Assembly (NCBI RefSeq): GCF_019599465.1
Contig: NZ_RKLR01000012.1
Coordinates: 1-64,000 of the forward strand
Length of the DNA: 64,000 bases
Direction: 5' to 3'
Source: Haloarcula rubra
GTDB lineage: Archaea; Halobacteriota; Halobacteria; Halobacteriales; Haloarculaceae
Part shown: positions 25,300-34,662 of the stretch, piece after piece
Position numbering within the stretch: the first letter of the stretch is position 1
Layout: every line of letters starts with the position of its first letter
Notes under the pieces: model-generated
Databases searched by the model: none
What the model saw: only the letters and a program-made list of their open reading frames with translations
Told to the model about the DNA's origin: nothing
Made by a program: the position numbers and the translations under genes

Positions 25300-25607
25300 A
25301 AGCGAGACTATCACTGTGAACCAGCTAAGCTCAAGACCAAGCCTCTGCTCAACCTATCGATTCGTAGAAAACACTTTCACCATCAACATTACGCTCGTGG
25401 TTAGTTGATCATTCTGTTGGAGCGAGAGCTCTCGTTGAGATAGTCAGTCCCAGTCAAACATTGCAAGCAGAAAGAAAGGGCAGGGAAGGGGGTGGATGGC
25501 ACGTGGGGGTGGAACCCAGCCGGTGTGGGGAGGTACATTGCCAGACCGGCCATTCTCGATTTTGGCGTGACGCTGCATAGTGCTATTACCCTACCAATCC
25601 GGTAGAG
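25300..25607. other. Intergenic stretch, nothing recognised
   Basis: About 308 bp between convergent genes, with a purine-rich GGGAAGGGGGTGG tract near 25485. No gene, hairpin or T-run terminator of note was found. Confidence 0.4.
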
Positions 25608-25886
25608 CTATGATTTTGACGTGGACGAGCCAGGCGACTCTGCAGAGACTGTCGGCTCATCTGCGCTACTCCGGTGGGTAGCGAACGTCACAGCGACCCC
25701 ATCCAACAAATGGCCGACTGCCTCGGCATGAACGTCTTTCCGTTCGGCGATCGCCGCTGGGCCGACATCCTGAGAATCGTATGTCTCGAACGCATCTGCC
25801 GGTATCTCGACCTCGTTCCCTTTAACGAGATGTCGACGTATCACGGCGAGGAGGCAGTGGATGTGGATGAGCTCTTGCTTTCGCAT
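25608..25886 (-). CDS. UPF0058 family small protein
   Basis: A 92-residue protein beginning MRKQELIHIHCLLAVIRRHL, the signature N-terminus of the haloarchaeal UPF0058 family, followed by EVEIPADAFETY and a shared AAIAERKDVHAEAVGHLLDG helix. The C-terminal tail is a low-complexity Ser/Glu stretch. The family is small, helical and of unknown function. It is followed on the same strand by no close partner. Confidence 0.8.
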   Translation of the reverse strand: MRKQELIHIHCLLAVIRRHLVKGNEVEIPADAFETYDSQDVGPAAIAERKDVHAEAVGHLLDGVAVTFATHRSSADEPTVSAESPGSSTSKS

Positions 25887-25946
25887 ACACTGTACCTCTC
25901 ACTCTAGGTCGGTAGCAATGTCACCACACTAATCCGGTATTGGCAG

Positions 25947-28601
25947 TCACAGGCCCTCGTCTGTGGTTGCCTCGACCGAGGCTGTGAGGAGTTTTTGCAA
26001 CCCTGCACGGATATGTTGATGAAACGTCGAGGGTGAAATCCCGAGTGAATTCGCTATATCGTCTCCGGTACTTAGGCGCGGCCGTTCGAAGAACCCGGCG
26101 AAATAGGCGGCTTCGAGCGCATTGCGTTGTTTGTCCGTCAATCGCTCGTCGATCGTCGAGTGGAATCGATGTCCAGTCTGAATCGGTCTATCGACAGTCC
26201 GCTTCGCCCGTAGCTCAATCTCTGCCAACGTCGTCTCGAGAATGTCGATTATACGACCCACTTCGGCCGTCTGTGGGATTTCGACACGAACGGTTCCGTT
26301 TCCGTTTTTTGCGGTCATCTCAGTGACAGTCCCGCCCATCTCTGCAATCACTGTGAGGATCGATGACTCGTCCACACCGATCTCACAGAGACAGTTACCA
26401 TTTTGATAATTGATCACTCGTGCATGATTGAGGCTCTCGAGTTGATTCGCTGTCTCTGAAACGGCCGTCGGAGATGCGCCCGTCACGGTAAAGTATTCGA
26501 GATACGAGGCGTCGTCTCGCCTCGCGATACCCTCAAGCGATACTGTCGCCTCTAGTTCTGTGGCAGTTTGGATGAAGAACTGCTGGTCGTCCCAACATTC
26601 GAATACGAGTTCGACGACACGATCCGCGGCGAGTGCCTCTTTCCGCTTCACTGCGGCTATCGCGTGTCCAATCGTTTCGCCGAGTTCCGCGAGTACTGTC
26701 TGGTGGCGCTCACCGATAGGGATCGAGTTGTCGGCATACACGACGAGGACACCATAGAGCGTCTCCCGATACGGTATCGGGATAGCGATGGGAACACTGC
26801 CGCCATCGATCGAGAGAACGTCGCTGGCTGCTTTGGATACCGGACGATTCGACCAGTCTCGACCCACACAGATGTCGTCCGTCTGGAGTGCTTGCTCAGA
26901 CGGCCACACCGTCGCGTTGTCGTTCTCGACCACGTCGAGTAGCTCATTGAGGTCGCCATCGCCGAGTCCGGCCCACGAACGGGGTGTAAGATACCGATCT
27001 GGCGACTGTGGTTCTCCGATCCACGTAGCGGCGTACGCATCCACGGTCGCGAGTCTGTCACAGACTGCCTCTTCGATAGCGGTCCGGTCACCAGCCTTTA
27101 CGAGCGCTTTTCCGATGTCGCGAATGACGGTGTTGACTCGATTCAGCCGCTCCAGATCGTCGCGCTGGCGTTCGATCTCGCGTTCACGTTCCCGCCGCTC
27201 TGTCATGTCACGTGTGACCTTCGCGAATCCCTGCAGTTCACCGTTCTCGTGAAGTGCCGTGATGGTCACGTGCGCCCAGAAGGTAGAGCCGTCCTTGCGG
27301 ACTCGATAGCCTTCGTCTTCGACGTGTCCCTCGGTGCTTGCCTCTTCGAGTAACGATTCCGGAACGCCGTTCTCGACGGCTTCCTCTGGATAGAGGACTG
27401 AAAAGTGCTCACCGAGTATCTCTGATTTGGAATACCCTTTAATTCGCTCGGCGCCGCTGTTCCAAGTTCTGATTCGTCCATCGGCATCAAGGAGGAATAT
27501 CGCATAGTCCGTGACCGCGTCGACGAACAGGTCGAACCGTTCCCGTTCACGTTCGGCCGCCTGTACCGCCGCTTTTCGGGCACTAATGTCGCGCCCTGCC
27601 CCGACGAGCCCCCAGACCGTTCCATCCCCGCGGGTGAGTGGAGCACCGTTGTACTCGTAGGGGAGTTGCGTCCCGTCCTTCGTCACGAGGAGTGATTCCT
27701 CCGTTTCGACGGTCTCCTGTTCGACGACGTTTGATATAGCCTCGGCGAGCCGTGACGTATCGCTATCGGGGACGAACTCCAGTGCGTGCATCGTGGCAAT
27801 CTCGGCATCCGAATAGCCAGTCACCGTCGGGAGGCGCTCGTTCCACCACAGCATCTGGCCGTTCGTATCGAACACATACACGATCTCGGGGATGGCGTCG
27901 AGAATCCCGTCGATCAGCGTCGACTCGTCGAGGCGATCATGTGCTTCCTCGCTGTCCGTAGTGGTTGGTTCAGACGGTTTAGATTGGAAATGGCCGTAGA
28001 GTTCCCTCGTCGTGGACCGAGCGGTGTGGCGGAGTCGATCTTGAACAGCTGCCATTGATCGCTCTTCGGCGTTGATTAGTCTCCAGGCAGTTCCATGCCG
28101 GAGCGTCTGTGGAGACACGTCAGTTGCTTCGCCTCGGTCACGGAGTGTATACGGGCGGAGGGAAGCGGCTTCGGCGGTCTTGGTGACGATATCTCGAATC
28201 CCTTTCGGCGTCAAACGGTCTCGTTCTCTGGATGGGAATAGGATAGCAGTCTCGATATCCCGGTTGTAGAGATACGATTTGAGCAGGCGTATTGTCCCCA
28301 GCGAGTGAGCTGGATCCAGTGTGATTGTCACACTGGATGTCGATTCCGAGTGTTGTGGCGGTGGTTGTCTAGCACACGGCAAAGACAGTTCACCGCTCTC
28401 GAGGTTAAGTTGGTCGACGTCGAGTTCGACGAGTTCGCTGACACGGAGACCAACGTCGTAGAGTAATGTGATGATCGCCTCGTTCCGTTGTCGAAACTGG
28501 GGCTGAAAGGACTCATCGTAACAGGCTGTCCGCAGCCGTTGGATCTGGTCTGGTTGGAGCCACGTTGCAGCTCGTTCGGGGCTGGAATTGGTGGTTGGCA
28601 T
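25947..28601 (-). CDS. Tyrosine recombinase-like domain fused to PAS-PAS-GAF-BAT-HTH_10 regulator
   Basis: An 884-residue fusion. Residues 13-205 form a tyrosine-recombinase fold with R53 (GLRVSEL), R168 (SPQTLRHG), H192 (LRHTARSTT) and Y202 (LYGHF). The His of the HxxR pair is Gln165, so the active site is incomplete. PAS domains follow at about 230-345 and 355-480, then GAF (490-655), a BAT domain (665-815) and the HTH_10 domain (821-875, LTDKQRNALEAAYFAGFFER). It looks like a cytoplasmic sensor-regulator that has recruited a recombinase fold, perhaps as a DNA-binding module. The gene stands alone and its targets are unknown. Confidence 0.88.
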   Translation of the reverse strand: MPTTNSSPERAATWLQPDQIQRLRTACYDESFQPQFRQRNEAIITLLYDVGLRVSELVELDVDQLNLESGELSLPCARQPPPQHSESTSSVTITLDPAHSLGTIRLLKSYLYNRDIETAILFPSRERDRLTPKGIRDIVTKTAEAASLRPYTLRDRGEATDVSPQTLRHGTAWRLINAEERSMAAVQDRLRHTARSTTRELYGHFQSKPSEPTTTDSEEAHDRLDESTLIDGILDAIPEIVYVFDTNGQMLWWNERLPTVTGYSDAEIATMHALEFVPDSDTSRLAEAISNVVEQETVETEESLLVTKDGTQLPYEYNGAPLTRGDGTVWGLVGAGRDISARKAAVQAAERERERFDLFVDAVTDYAIFLLDADGRIRTWNSGAERIKGYSKSEILGEHFSVLYPEEAVENGVPESLLEEASTEGHVEDEGYRVRKDGSTFWAHVTITALHENGELQGFAKVTRDMTERREREREIERQRDDLERLNRVNTVIRDIGKALVKAGDRTAIEEAVCDRLATVDAYAATWIGEPQSPDRYLTPRSWAGLGDGDLNELLDVVENDNATVWPSEQALQTDDICVGRDWSNRPVSKAASDVLSIDGGSVPIAIPIPYRETLYGVLVVYADNSIPIGERHQTVLAELGETIGHAIAAVKRKEALAADRVVELVFECWDDQQFFIQTATELEATVSLEGIARRDDASYLEYFTVTGASPTAVSETANQLESLNHARVINYQNGNCLCEIGVDESSILTVIAEMGGTVTEMTAKNGNGTVRVEIPQTAEVGRIIDILETTLAEIELRAKRTVDRPIQTGHRFHSTIDERLTDKQRNALEAAYFAGFFERPRLSTGDDIANSLGISPSTFHQHIRAGLQKLLTASVEATTDEGL

Positions 28602-28763
28602 GAACGCGAACCCTCTCTCAATGAAGGTATTGTCCCTCTAGTGTACGATTATCTGCTCCTCTAATTTAAAAACACGTGAACATTTGACGTGGTGAAGCTG
28701 GGGCGACACAGGTAACAGTAGACGTGTCCGTGGCTTCACAGTGAATCTCTACAGGCGGAGGCT

Positions 28764-29024
28764 TCACTCTGCCTCGAGAGTCAAATACCCGTCTGAGTGG
28801 ACATTGACGGTGTATTCGCAGTACTGAAACCTCACATGTCCGTCCAGTTGTGCGGATGGGTTGGGCCAGCTCGTGAACAGGGCGTCGAGCGCATCGGTGT
28901 CGATGGTGTCATGCAGTGGCGGCAGTTCGGATTCATCGACATCTTCACAGCCGGACACAGCCTGGATTACCGCTATCGACGGTGAAGCGTCCCCTTCTCG
29001 AACGTATCTAACACGTTGTGCCAT
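28764..29024 (-). CDS. HalOD1 output-domain protein
   Basis: An 86-residue single-domain protein of the haloarchaeal output domain 1 family. It carries VIQAVSGCEDVDESELPPLHDTID, then DALDALFTSW, and the beta-strand end VRFQYCEYTVNVHSDG. The ATG at 29024 was chosen; an upstream in-frame GTG at 29030 is possible. HalOD1 proteins are predicted signal-output modules of unknown biochemical function. A second HalOD1 protein lies at 36413. Confidence 0.85.
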   Translation of the reverse strand: MAQRVRYVREGDASPSIAVIQAVSGCEDVDESELPPLHDTIDTDALDALFTSWPNPSAQLDGHVRFQYCEYTVNVHSDGYLTLEAE

Positions 29025-29156
29025 TGCCACTTGTTTTTATTCACATGAGAGGATAGGTTTGGTACCGTAACTGTCCGTGGAACAGATGCTCGCCCACCAC
29101 AGGCCAAGTGCTGAATGCAGGCGTAGATCTTAGGATGTGGCTACTCTGCCAGCGAC

Positions 29157-29327
29157 ATGACTTCGGAGGCTCCTCTCGGGAGCAAGCAGTGTCTCATCCA
29201 CTACCACGAGAAGGCGTTCGTATTCCAACTCCCACACGAAGTGTGTCACAGTATCCTCTTAAGCGTTGAGCCAACTGTCGGGTCCCGGCTCCAGTCTTTC
29301 ATCAACGGCTGTCAAGAGCAACTGTGA
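29157..29327 (+). CDS. Small hypothetical protein, possibly a truncated gene
   Basis: A 56-residue frame (MTSEAPLGSKQCLIHYHEKA, then HEVCHSILLSVEPTVG, ending FINGCQEQL) with haloarchaeal codon bias and no recognised family. Its short length and the decayed surroundings suggest a fragment. Confidence 0.35.
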   Translation: MTSEAPLGSKQCLIHYHEKAFVFQLPHEVCHSILLSVEPTVGSRLQSFINGCQEQL

Positions 29328-30807
29328 CCAGGTATTTCAGCGCCGCCGATACTCTTCGAGAGCTTCTCCGCTCGCAGTTATCGATTTCCAGCGTTAGTCA
29401 GCGCTGTGAGTCGGGAGGAAACCGCAACTTGGGCACCCAGTGTGTTTCGTGGTCTGATAGCTCAATTTCCTGCTACAACTTGCACAATGGTATTGTACTC
29501 GTTCCATTAGGCGACAGTCATTCTCATAGACACATATGACTTGCGTGAGTTGAGTTCACGCAGCACTGTGTACTGGTAAGAGGGTCTCACAGACAGGCAG
29601 TTACCACTCGTATGCCCGCTGTGAATGTCTCCTACTCATAGTGGGATTACCTGCAACTGTCCCGAGTGGTTTGAGCAGTCTCTACGAGACTCGCACCCAA
29701 CTATCGCTCGTGCTGAAGCTTCTCAGCCGTCTTGTTGCCGATACTGTCGACGCGCTGGAGGTCGTCGGTGTTAGCCACGTGTAGGTCCGCCACGCTGTCG
29801 AACTTAGCAGGGAAGTTGTGGAATAGGTCGTTGCTGAGCGTCGTTACCACTCCGCTCGCGTGTACATGCGGCGCCAGGAGTCTCTCTGGGGTGTCTGGAC
29901 ACCCAGACGTTTGCCACCGACACCTTCCTCGAAATCCTCGATCGTAAGCGCACTCGGCAACGGAGCTAAAAATCTCGCAGCCCGGCGATGTCCGCCACTC
30001 CGCAGACATCCGCTAGCCCGACCGCATTGCACCCTGCCTTGACGACGTCGATACCGGCACCTAGCTGTTAATCTATCCCACGAGTAGCCACCTCGACTGA
30101 TCGACTGCAGACCACTTCACGGTCAACCAGTCCAACGGTTACACCAACTACGGCGCCCGCTGGTATATGGCCGTCGAGGGCGCCGACGCAATGCCCGAGG
30201 ACACCGTTCGATGAGTCTTCAACGCAGACTGCGACCCCGGCATCCCACAAGAAAGTCGAACGAAATTCGGTAAGTGGCGGCCGTGTATCGACGACGAGGC
30301 TCCGAACGTGGCGGTGAGGAAATGACGATGCCAGGCGCTCGCCCAGTCACATGCAGGGCGCAACGACACGCTTGTTGGAGGGCCATGCGGATCACGAGGG
30401 CGGCGTGTCGGCCGCCCGGGGGCGGACATCACCCGGACGGCCGCCAAACAGGCACACACAATCAGTGGGGGCCGATAGTGCGCAGACGCAGACTCCGTTA
30501 CAGGGCCCGATATGGATACCGGTGCCCAGTGCATTGTATCGGGGACACACCTGCTAAGTATACAGCCACTAACGAGGGGTTCGATGATGGCCAAAGCACT
30601 CTCAGAATAGCAAGAGGACTTAGTTGGAGATTGCTAAGCGGTCTTTTTCAATTCACTTGGTAGTAGATCTCTCTCTACGATCACTGGTAGATCGCGTTCC
30701 GTTGAACTTCGATCTTTCAACGATGTCCATTCGCAAATTGGAGTCCAATGATGGCTTCGGCGATACGGAAGCGGTTGAGCTGTTCGTTCGCTTCCCCATG
30801 AACTGTG
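29328..30807. other. Decayed region with a helix-hairpin-helix remnant
   Basis: About 1.5 kb without an intact gene. On the minus strand at about 29701-29850 a frame ends in FDSVADLHVANTDDLQ and VDSIGNKTAEKLQ, a helix-hairpin-helix motif of the DNA-binding type, but the upstream part is broken. A plus-strand fragment near 30120-30212 (VNQSNGYTNYGARWYMAVEG) is also isolated. These are best read as remains of deleted genes. Confidence 0.4.
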
Positions 30808-31098
30808 TCACTCAGCGTCGATCATATTCTGGGCCTCGATCGTATCCCAGACTTCCCTGCCCGCGTCTGTAACGCCATAGACACGCCCCTTCCGGCGGTC
30901 CTCAGAGACCAAGAGCGTGACGAGATCCGAATCACGTAGTTCTTGGAGTGCTCGGGATATATGTGCGATACTGAGTCCGGTTTCATCAGAAATGAGTGAC
31001 GGTGTCGCGGGTCCCTCTGCGAGGCGTTGTAATGTGTCAACGCGGTAGCGAGAACTGATGACGAAGCTAACGTCATCCCACTGCTCATCGGACGTCAT
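30808..31098 (-). CDS. Winged-helix DNA-binding protein (MarR/ArsR-like)
   Basis: A 96-residue regulator: SSRYRVDTLQRLAEGPATPS and IAHISRALQELRDSDLVTLL form the HTH, and KGRVYGVTDAGREVWDTIE the wing and last helix. It belongs to the small haloarchaeal wHTH group without an extra ligand domain. It is isolated between decayed stretches, so no target can be proposed. Confidence 0.85.
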   Translation of the reverse strand: MTSDEQWDDVSFVISSRYRVDTLQRLAEGPATPSLISDETGLSIAHISRALQELRDSDLVTLLVSEDRRKGRVYGVTDAGREVWDTIEAQNMIDAE

Positions 31099-31502
31099 AG
31101 GGGGGTCCGTCTCTGCCAGCTCTGGTCGTATTCTCCCATCATTGTAGGGTAGTTAACATATATTCATTCGGTAGCTGATTAATAGCGCTGATAGTTCAGA
31201 TGGGTAAGAAATCACAAATTCGGAGATTGCTGATGGTAATCGACTGTTTCTTCACTTGATACAGATCCCCGTCCACGACGGTGTGATCCTGACGGAATCT
31301 GAGGCTGACTAAGAGATGTGGCGACGTCGAAAGCAAGACTACCGGAACCTGTCCCTTGAGCCGCGATGGGTGACGTAGAGTGTTTTGAGTGCAAAGAGGC
31401 TAGCAAATTGCGACATCATGTGGCCGACTCCAACTGGTGACGGCTAACAGCGCTTTATCCCACTGTCGAACATTAGGGCTACAGAGAATCGAAGAGAAAG
31501 CC
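31099..31502. other. Intergenic stretch, no supported gene
   Basis: About 400 bp with only short, poorly biased frames. It ends at a hairpin that resembles an IS200/IS605 right end (31503-31518). Confidence 0.4.
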
Positions 31503-31518
31503 CACGACTTTAGTCGTG
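31503..31518. repeat. Solo hairpin CACGAC-TTTA-GTCGTG resembling a TnpB-element end
   Basis: A perfect 6-bp stem with a TTTA loop in the context CCCACGACTTTAGTCGTGAG, very similar in form to the right ends of TnpB elements. No tnpB is adjacent. It overlaps the last codons of the small membrane ORF at 31510. Confidence 0.5.
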
Positions 31519-31773
31519 AGAAAAGTCAGGATAGAATCGACCGCAAATCAACATGATGCTGTGTAGTCCAAGCAGTCCGAAAAAAAGTAGCACCTCTTGA
31601 ATACTGTCAAGGCCGGCGATTAGCAGTGGTATGTATAATAATGGCAAGATAATCGAACTCCAGAAGAGAATGCGTAACAAGCCAAATTTCACGGATTGTA
31701 GGATATTGGAGATTCTTTGGAGCAAGGGGTGGTTCAGAACGTTGTTTTTTTGCAAATCTATCGGCCCCAACAC
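31510..31773 (-). CDS. Small two-helix membrane protein, hypothetical
   Basis: An 87-residue protein from a GTG start with two hydrophobic stretches (GLLRILFWSSIILPLLYIPL and EVLLFFGLLGLHSIMLICG). It is AT-rich compared with its neighbours. Its last residues (SHD) and stop fall inside the solo insertion-element hairpin, so the native C-terminus may have been replaced. No family is recognised. Confidence 0.4.
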   Translation of the reverse strand: MLGPIDLQKNNVLNHPLLQRISNILQSVKFGLLRILFWSSIILPLLYIPLLIAGLDSIQEVLLFFGLLGLHSIMLICGRFYPDFSHD

Positions 31774-31957
31774 GACAAAGTATAATCTCGCAACGCACGG
31801 TTAGTAATCCACTCGCTACATGCTCGTGAAACCGCAGTATTCCATTTCTACAGTTGAGATAGGCCGAGTGCCCGGGGTTGTTCGAAAGACTGACGCTCTC
31901 TCATGGTGACGAGACGCAGTCGGTGCCTCGAACCATTAAACTCCGAGGCAGTTCACG

Positions 31958-32200
31958 TTAGAGTTCTGGGTCGGTGATACGCAGTTCGCCCTCAACCTCA
32001 TAGAGCCAGCCGTTGTCGAGCAGTTGTTCGATGGCATACTCAGTATCTGCTTGATCGGCTGGGAACTCTTCTTCCGCACGCAACAGTCTCTGAGCCTCTT
32101 CACGAGATATTCCGTTCTGTGGGGACTCAGTCCCAGACTCTAAGATTTCGTAGGCCTCCATGATCCAGTCCGGAAGTGAGCGCGAGTCATTTGACCACAT
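31958..32200 (-). CDS. Small acidic protein downstream of the SMC-related gene
   Basis: An 80-residue acidic protein. The segment ISREEAQRLLRAEE, then TEYAIEQLLDNGWLYEVEGE and LRITDP, has the predicted helix-helix-hairpin pattern of a compact winged helix. No family is recognised. It lies 238 bp downstream of the SMC-related ATPase on the same strand and may be part of its operon. Confidence 0.55.
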   Translation of the reverse strand: MWSNDSRSLPDWIMEAYEILESGTESPQNGISREEAQRLLRAEEEFPADQADTEYAIEQLLDNGWLYEVEGELRITDPEL

Positions 32201-32438
32201 TCGTATGCACCTGGGCTATCTGGTATCTATCGATTCGTGGGACAGTCCATTAAAACACTGCCCTCGGTGTCTGAACGGGCGACACTGAGAGGCGAACCTC
32301 AGTGATCTCACCTTCTTCCCAGCAGAGATTCCATGCTGGTCGGAAACCTATGTTTCCGAAGTATTCGCTACCTGATAGCGTGTATGCGAGGCTGGTAACT
32401 ATTGCAAGGAGACCGATCGTGTCTGTGAGTCGCGTCGA

Positions 32439-34400
32439 TCAGATGGCGGTGACGCGGGTCACGTCGTCGTCCAGTGCCTGTGCGTCTTCCGGGAGCAAGG
32501 CGACCACGAGATACTCAGCGTAGTCTTCGAAGTACTCGACGAGCTGGGCGATTCGAACCGAGTCGATAGCTTCCAGTGAGTCGAGCAACATGAACGGGAC
32601 CGTCTCGTGGAGGTCGTGGACGAGGTAGCCTGCAAGTGCGAAGATGAGCCCCGTGACCTCGCGCTCACTCTCGCTCAGATGCTCGATGGTATCTTCGTAG
32701 GCTGCCCCGGCTTCGGTCGTTCGGACGATATGGATCTCGAACGCTGTCTGCTCCACCTTCTGTCGACCTTCACGGACGGTTTCTTCAACACGCTCGATCC
32801 AGATGCGATCGAGGTTCTCATAGGCTAAGATATCGAGAATCGCGTCCATATGTTCGTTGAACTCATCGACGGCGTCAGCTTCGATCTGGTCGATCTTCGT
32901 CCGTTCGTCAGTCAGTTGCTCGACCAAGTCCTCGCGATCGTTTCGGAGGTCTTCAGCACGGTCGAGCATACTCTCGATCTCCTCGATTTCTTCAGTGACG
33001 TCCTCTAAGTCAGACTCAAGGCTGTCGATCTCGAACTCGAGTTGGTTGGCTTCTTTGTGGAGTGAGAGTACTTCCTCGAAGTCTTCGGATTCAAGGTCGT
33101 CGACGTCAGCTTCGAGCGTTTCGACGTCGTCGGTTAATTCTTTGCGCTGGGATTTGAGCGAGTCGAGCTGCGTGTCTCGGCTCTCAAGTTCGTCTTCGAT
33201 GTCCGCGAGTTTGCGCTCGATCTCTTCACGCCGATTTTGTTGCTGTTTGGCCTCACGCTGCTCTGCTTTCAGATCTTCAAGCTCTGATTTGACGTCATTA
33301 AGGTCTTGCATTAGGTCCTGTCGGCGTTCTTGGAGACGCTCGACAGTGTCCTCAATTTGGTTACGCTCGACTGTCGACCCACACGTCCAACACGTAACTG
33401 AATTACCGCCGTTACCGAGCAGTTCATCCGTTGGCGAACTAGTTGATTCAGACTGATCAGCTGCATCAAGCGTCTCGAGTATCTCGTAGTCGTCTTCTTC
33501 TAATCGCTCTTCGTTGTACTGGATGAGGCTCTGGAGGTCGGAGATCTGGGAATTCAGCGTTTGGCGTTTCTCGCGGAGTTGTTCGATCTCGGTTTCGAGG
33601 TGCTGGTGATCGCCCATCGGTGTCTCGGGTAACTCTTCGAGGTCGTCTTCGAGCTCGCTCCGTTCCTGCTTGAGTGACGTGATACTCTCGTTTTGCGTCT
33701 CGATTTGGCGCCGCACCGATTCGAGGTCTGAACGCGTTGAGCGAAGTTCGTCAAGTTTGTCTTCCAGCTCTTCTTGTTCCTGTCGACTCGTCTCAATGTC
33801 CTGATTGCTTTCGTCTATCTCTGCTTCTTTGTCAGCAAGCTCGTCCTTTTTGGCTCGTATCTGTTCCTGTATCTGCTTCCGATGTTGTTCGAGATCCGGA
33901 ATATCCGTTTTTCTATCTTCGATAGCGGCTAGTTCGTCGTTAATATCGTCTTTTCGTTCTTCTAATTCGCGTATTTTATTCTTTATCTCTCCAATATCGA
34001 CAGGCCGCATGATGATCTCACGAAGATCGTCCCCACGGGCGACAGACTGACGCGCTTCGTTGGTTTCGAGCAGGAACGCGAAGAGTTCTGCCACCTCGGG
34101 ATCGTTAAGGTAGCCGTCGCCATCGAACGCGACTGAATCACCTGCACGAGTGAGTGTCTGTTCGTAGGTTTCACCATCGAGGTCAAGTTGGACGCGACCC
34201 TCGTCGGCATCACCTTTCAGAGTCGCATGAGTGCTTCCCATCGCGGCCATTATCGATTGCAGGAATGACGTCCGGTTGGTGGCATTCTTGCCAGTCAAGA
34301 CGGTCACACCAGGGGGAATCGAAACGTGGGAACTGTCGATACCGCCTATATTCTCTACAGTGAATTCTGCTGTCTGAGACACCTGTTCGGAGGGGGCCAT
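32439..34400 (-). CDS. Archaea-specific SMC-related ATPase with zinc hook
   Basis: A 653-residue SMC/Rad50-like protein. The Walker A motif is GKNATNRTS near residue 38. Two long coiled coils (about 130-320 and 350-530) flank a CWTCGS zinc-hook motif near residue 335. The C-terminal head has SESEREVTGLIFALAGYL and the Walker B-like FMLLDSLEAID. It matches the haloarchaeal aSMCR/Sph group. Homologues are often near rod-determining factor RdfA, but no RdfA is visible here. It is expected to bind DNA or a membrane-linked partner and to dimerise through zinc. The ATG at 34400 opens the first beta strand. Confidence 0.85.
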   Translation of the reverse strand: MAPSEQVSQTAEFTVENIGGIDSSHVSIPPGVTVLTGKNATNRTSFLQSIMAAMGSTHATLKGDADEGRVQLDLDGETYEQTLTRAGDSVAFDGDGYLNDPEVAELFAFLLETNEARQSVARGDDLREIIMRPVDIGEIKNKIRELEERKDDINDELAAIEDRKTDIPDLEQHRKQIQEQIRAKKDELADKEAEIDESNQDIETSRQEQEELEDKLDELRSTRSDLESVRRQIETQNESITSLKQERSELEDDLEELPETPMGDHQHLETEIEQLREKRQTLNSQISDLQSLIQYNEERLEEDDYEILETLDAADQSESTSSPTDELLGNGGNSVTCWTCGSTVERNQIEDTVERLQERRQDLMQDLNDVKSELEDLKAEQREAKQQQNRREEIERKLADIEDELESRDTQLDSLKSQRKELTDDVETLEADVDDLESEDFEEVLSLHKEANQLEFEIDSLESDLEDVTEEIEEIESMLDRAEDLRNDREDLVEQLTDERTKIDQIEADAVDEFNEHMDAILDILAYENLDRIWIERVEETVREGRQKVEQTAFEIHIVRTTEAGAAYEDTIEHLSESEREVTGLIFALAGYLVHDLHETVPFMLLDSLEAIDSVRIAQLVEYFEDYAEYLVVALLPEDAQALDDDVTRVTAI

Positions 34401-34662
34401 ACGCCAAGGGAGTGGTTCGATCTATTAAAATCTTGCATGGTAAATTTGTTATGTCTGGGTGTAAGGCTATCCAGTCTTGTGTAGATGACAGAGAAGAGGA
34501 TACACTGCAGTAAACTAATTCACTTCACAGCCAACGCCGAGTAATATGCTCTTCCGGCTCTCTAAATCAGGGATTAGCTCGAAGTCGCCGAAAAACACAC
34601 TGAGTGTACTCTTTAATGAACTGTCCTGATTTTCCAGTGTAACAGACTCTATTCAACAACTC

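Noticed and set aside
32253-32438. A 62-codon in-frame extension after the TGA of the SMC-related gene
   Set aside because: The protein already ends with a family-typical DDDVTRVTAI tail, and the extension has no start codon of its own, so stop-codon readthrough is not needed to explain it.
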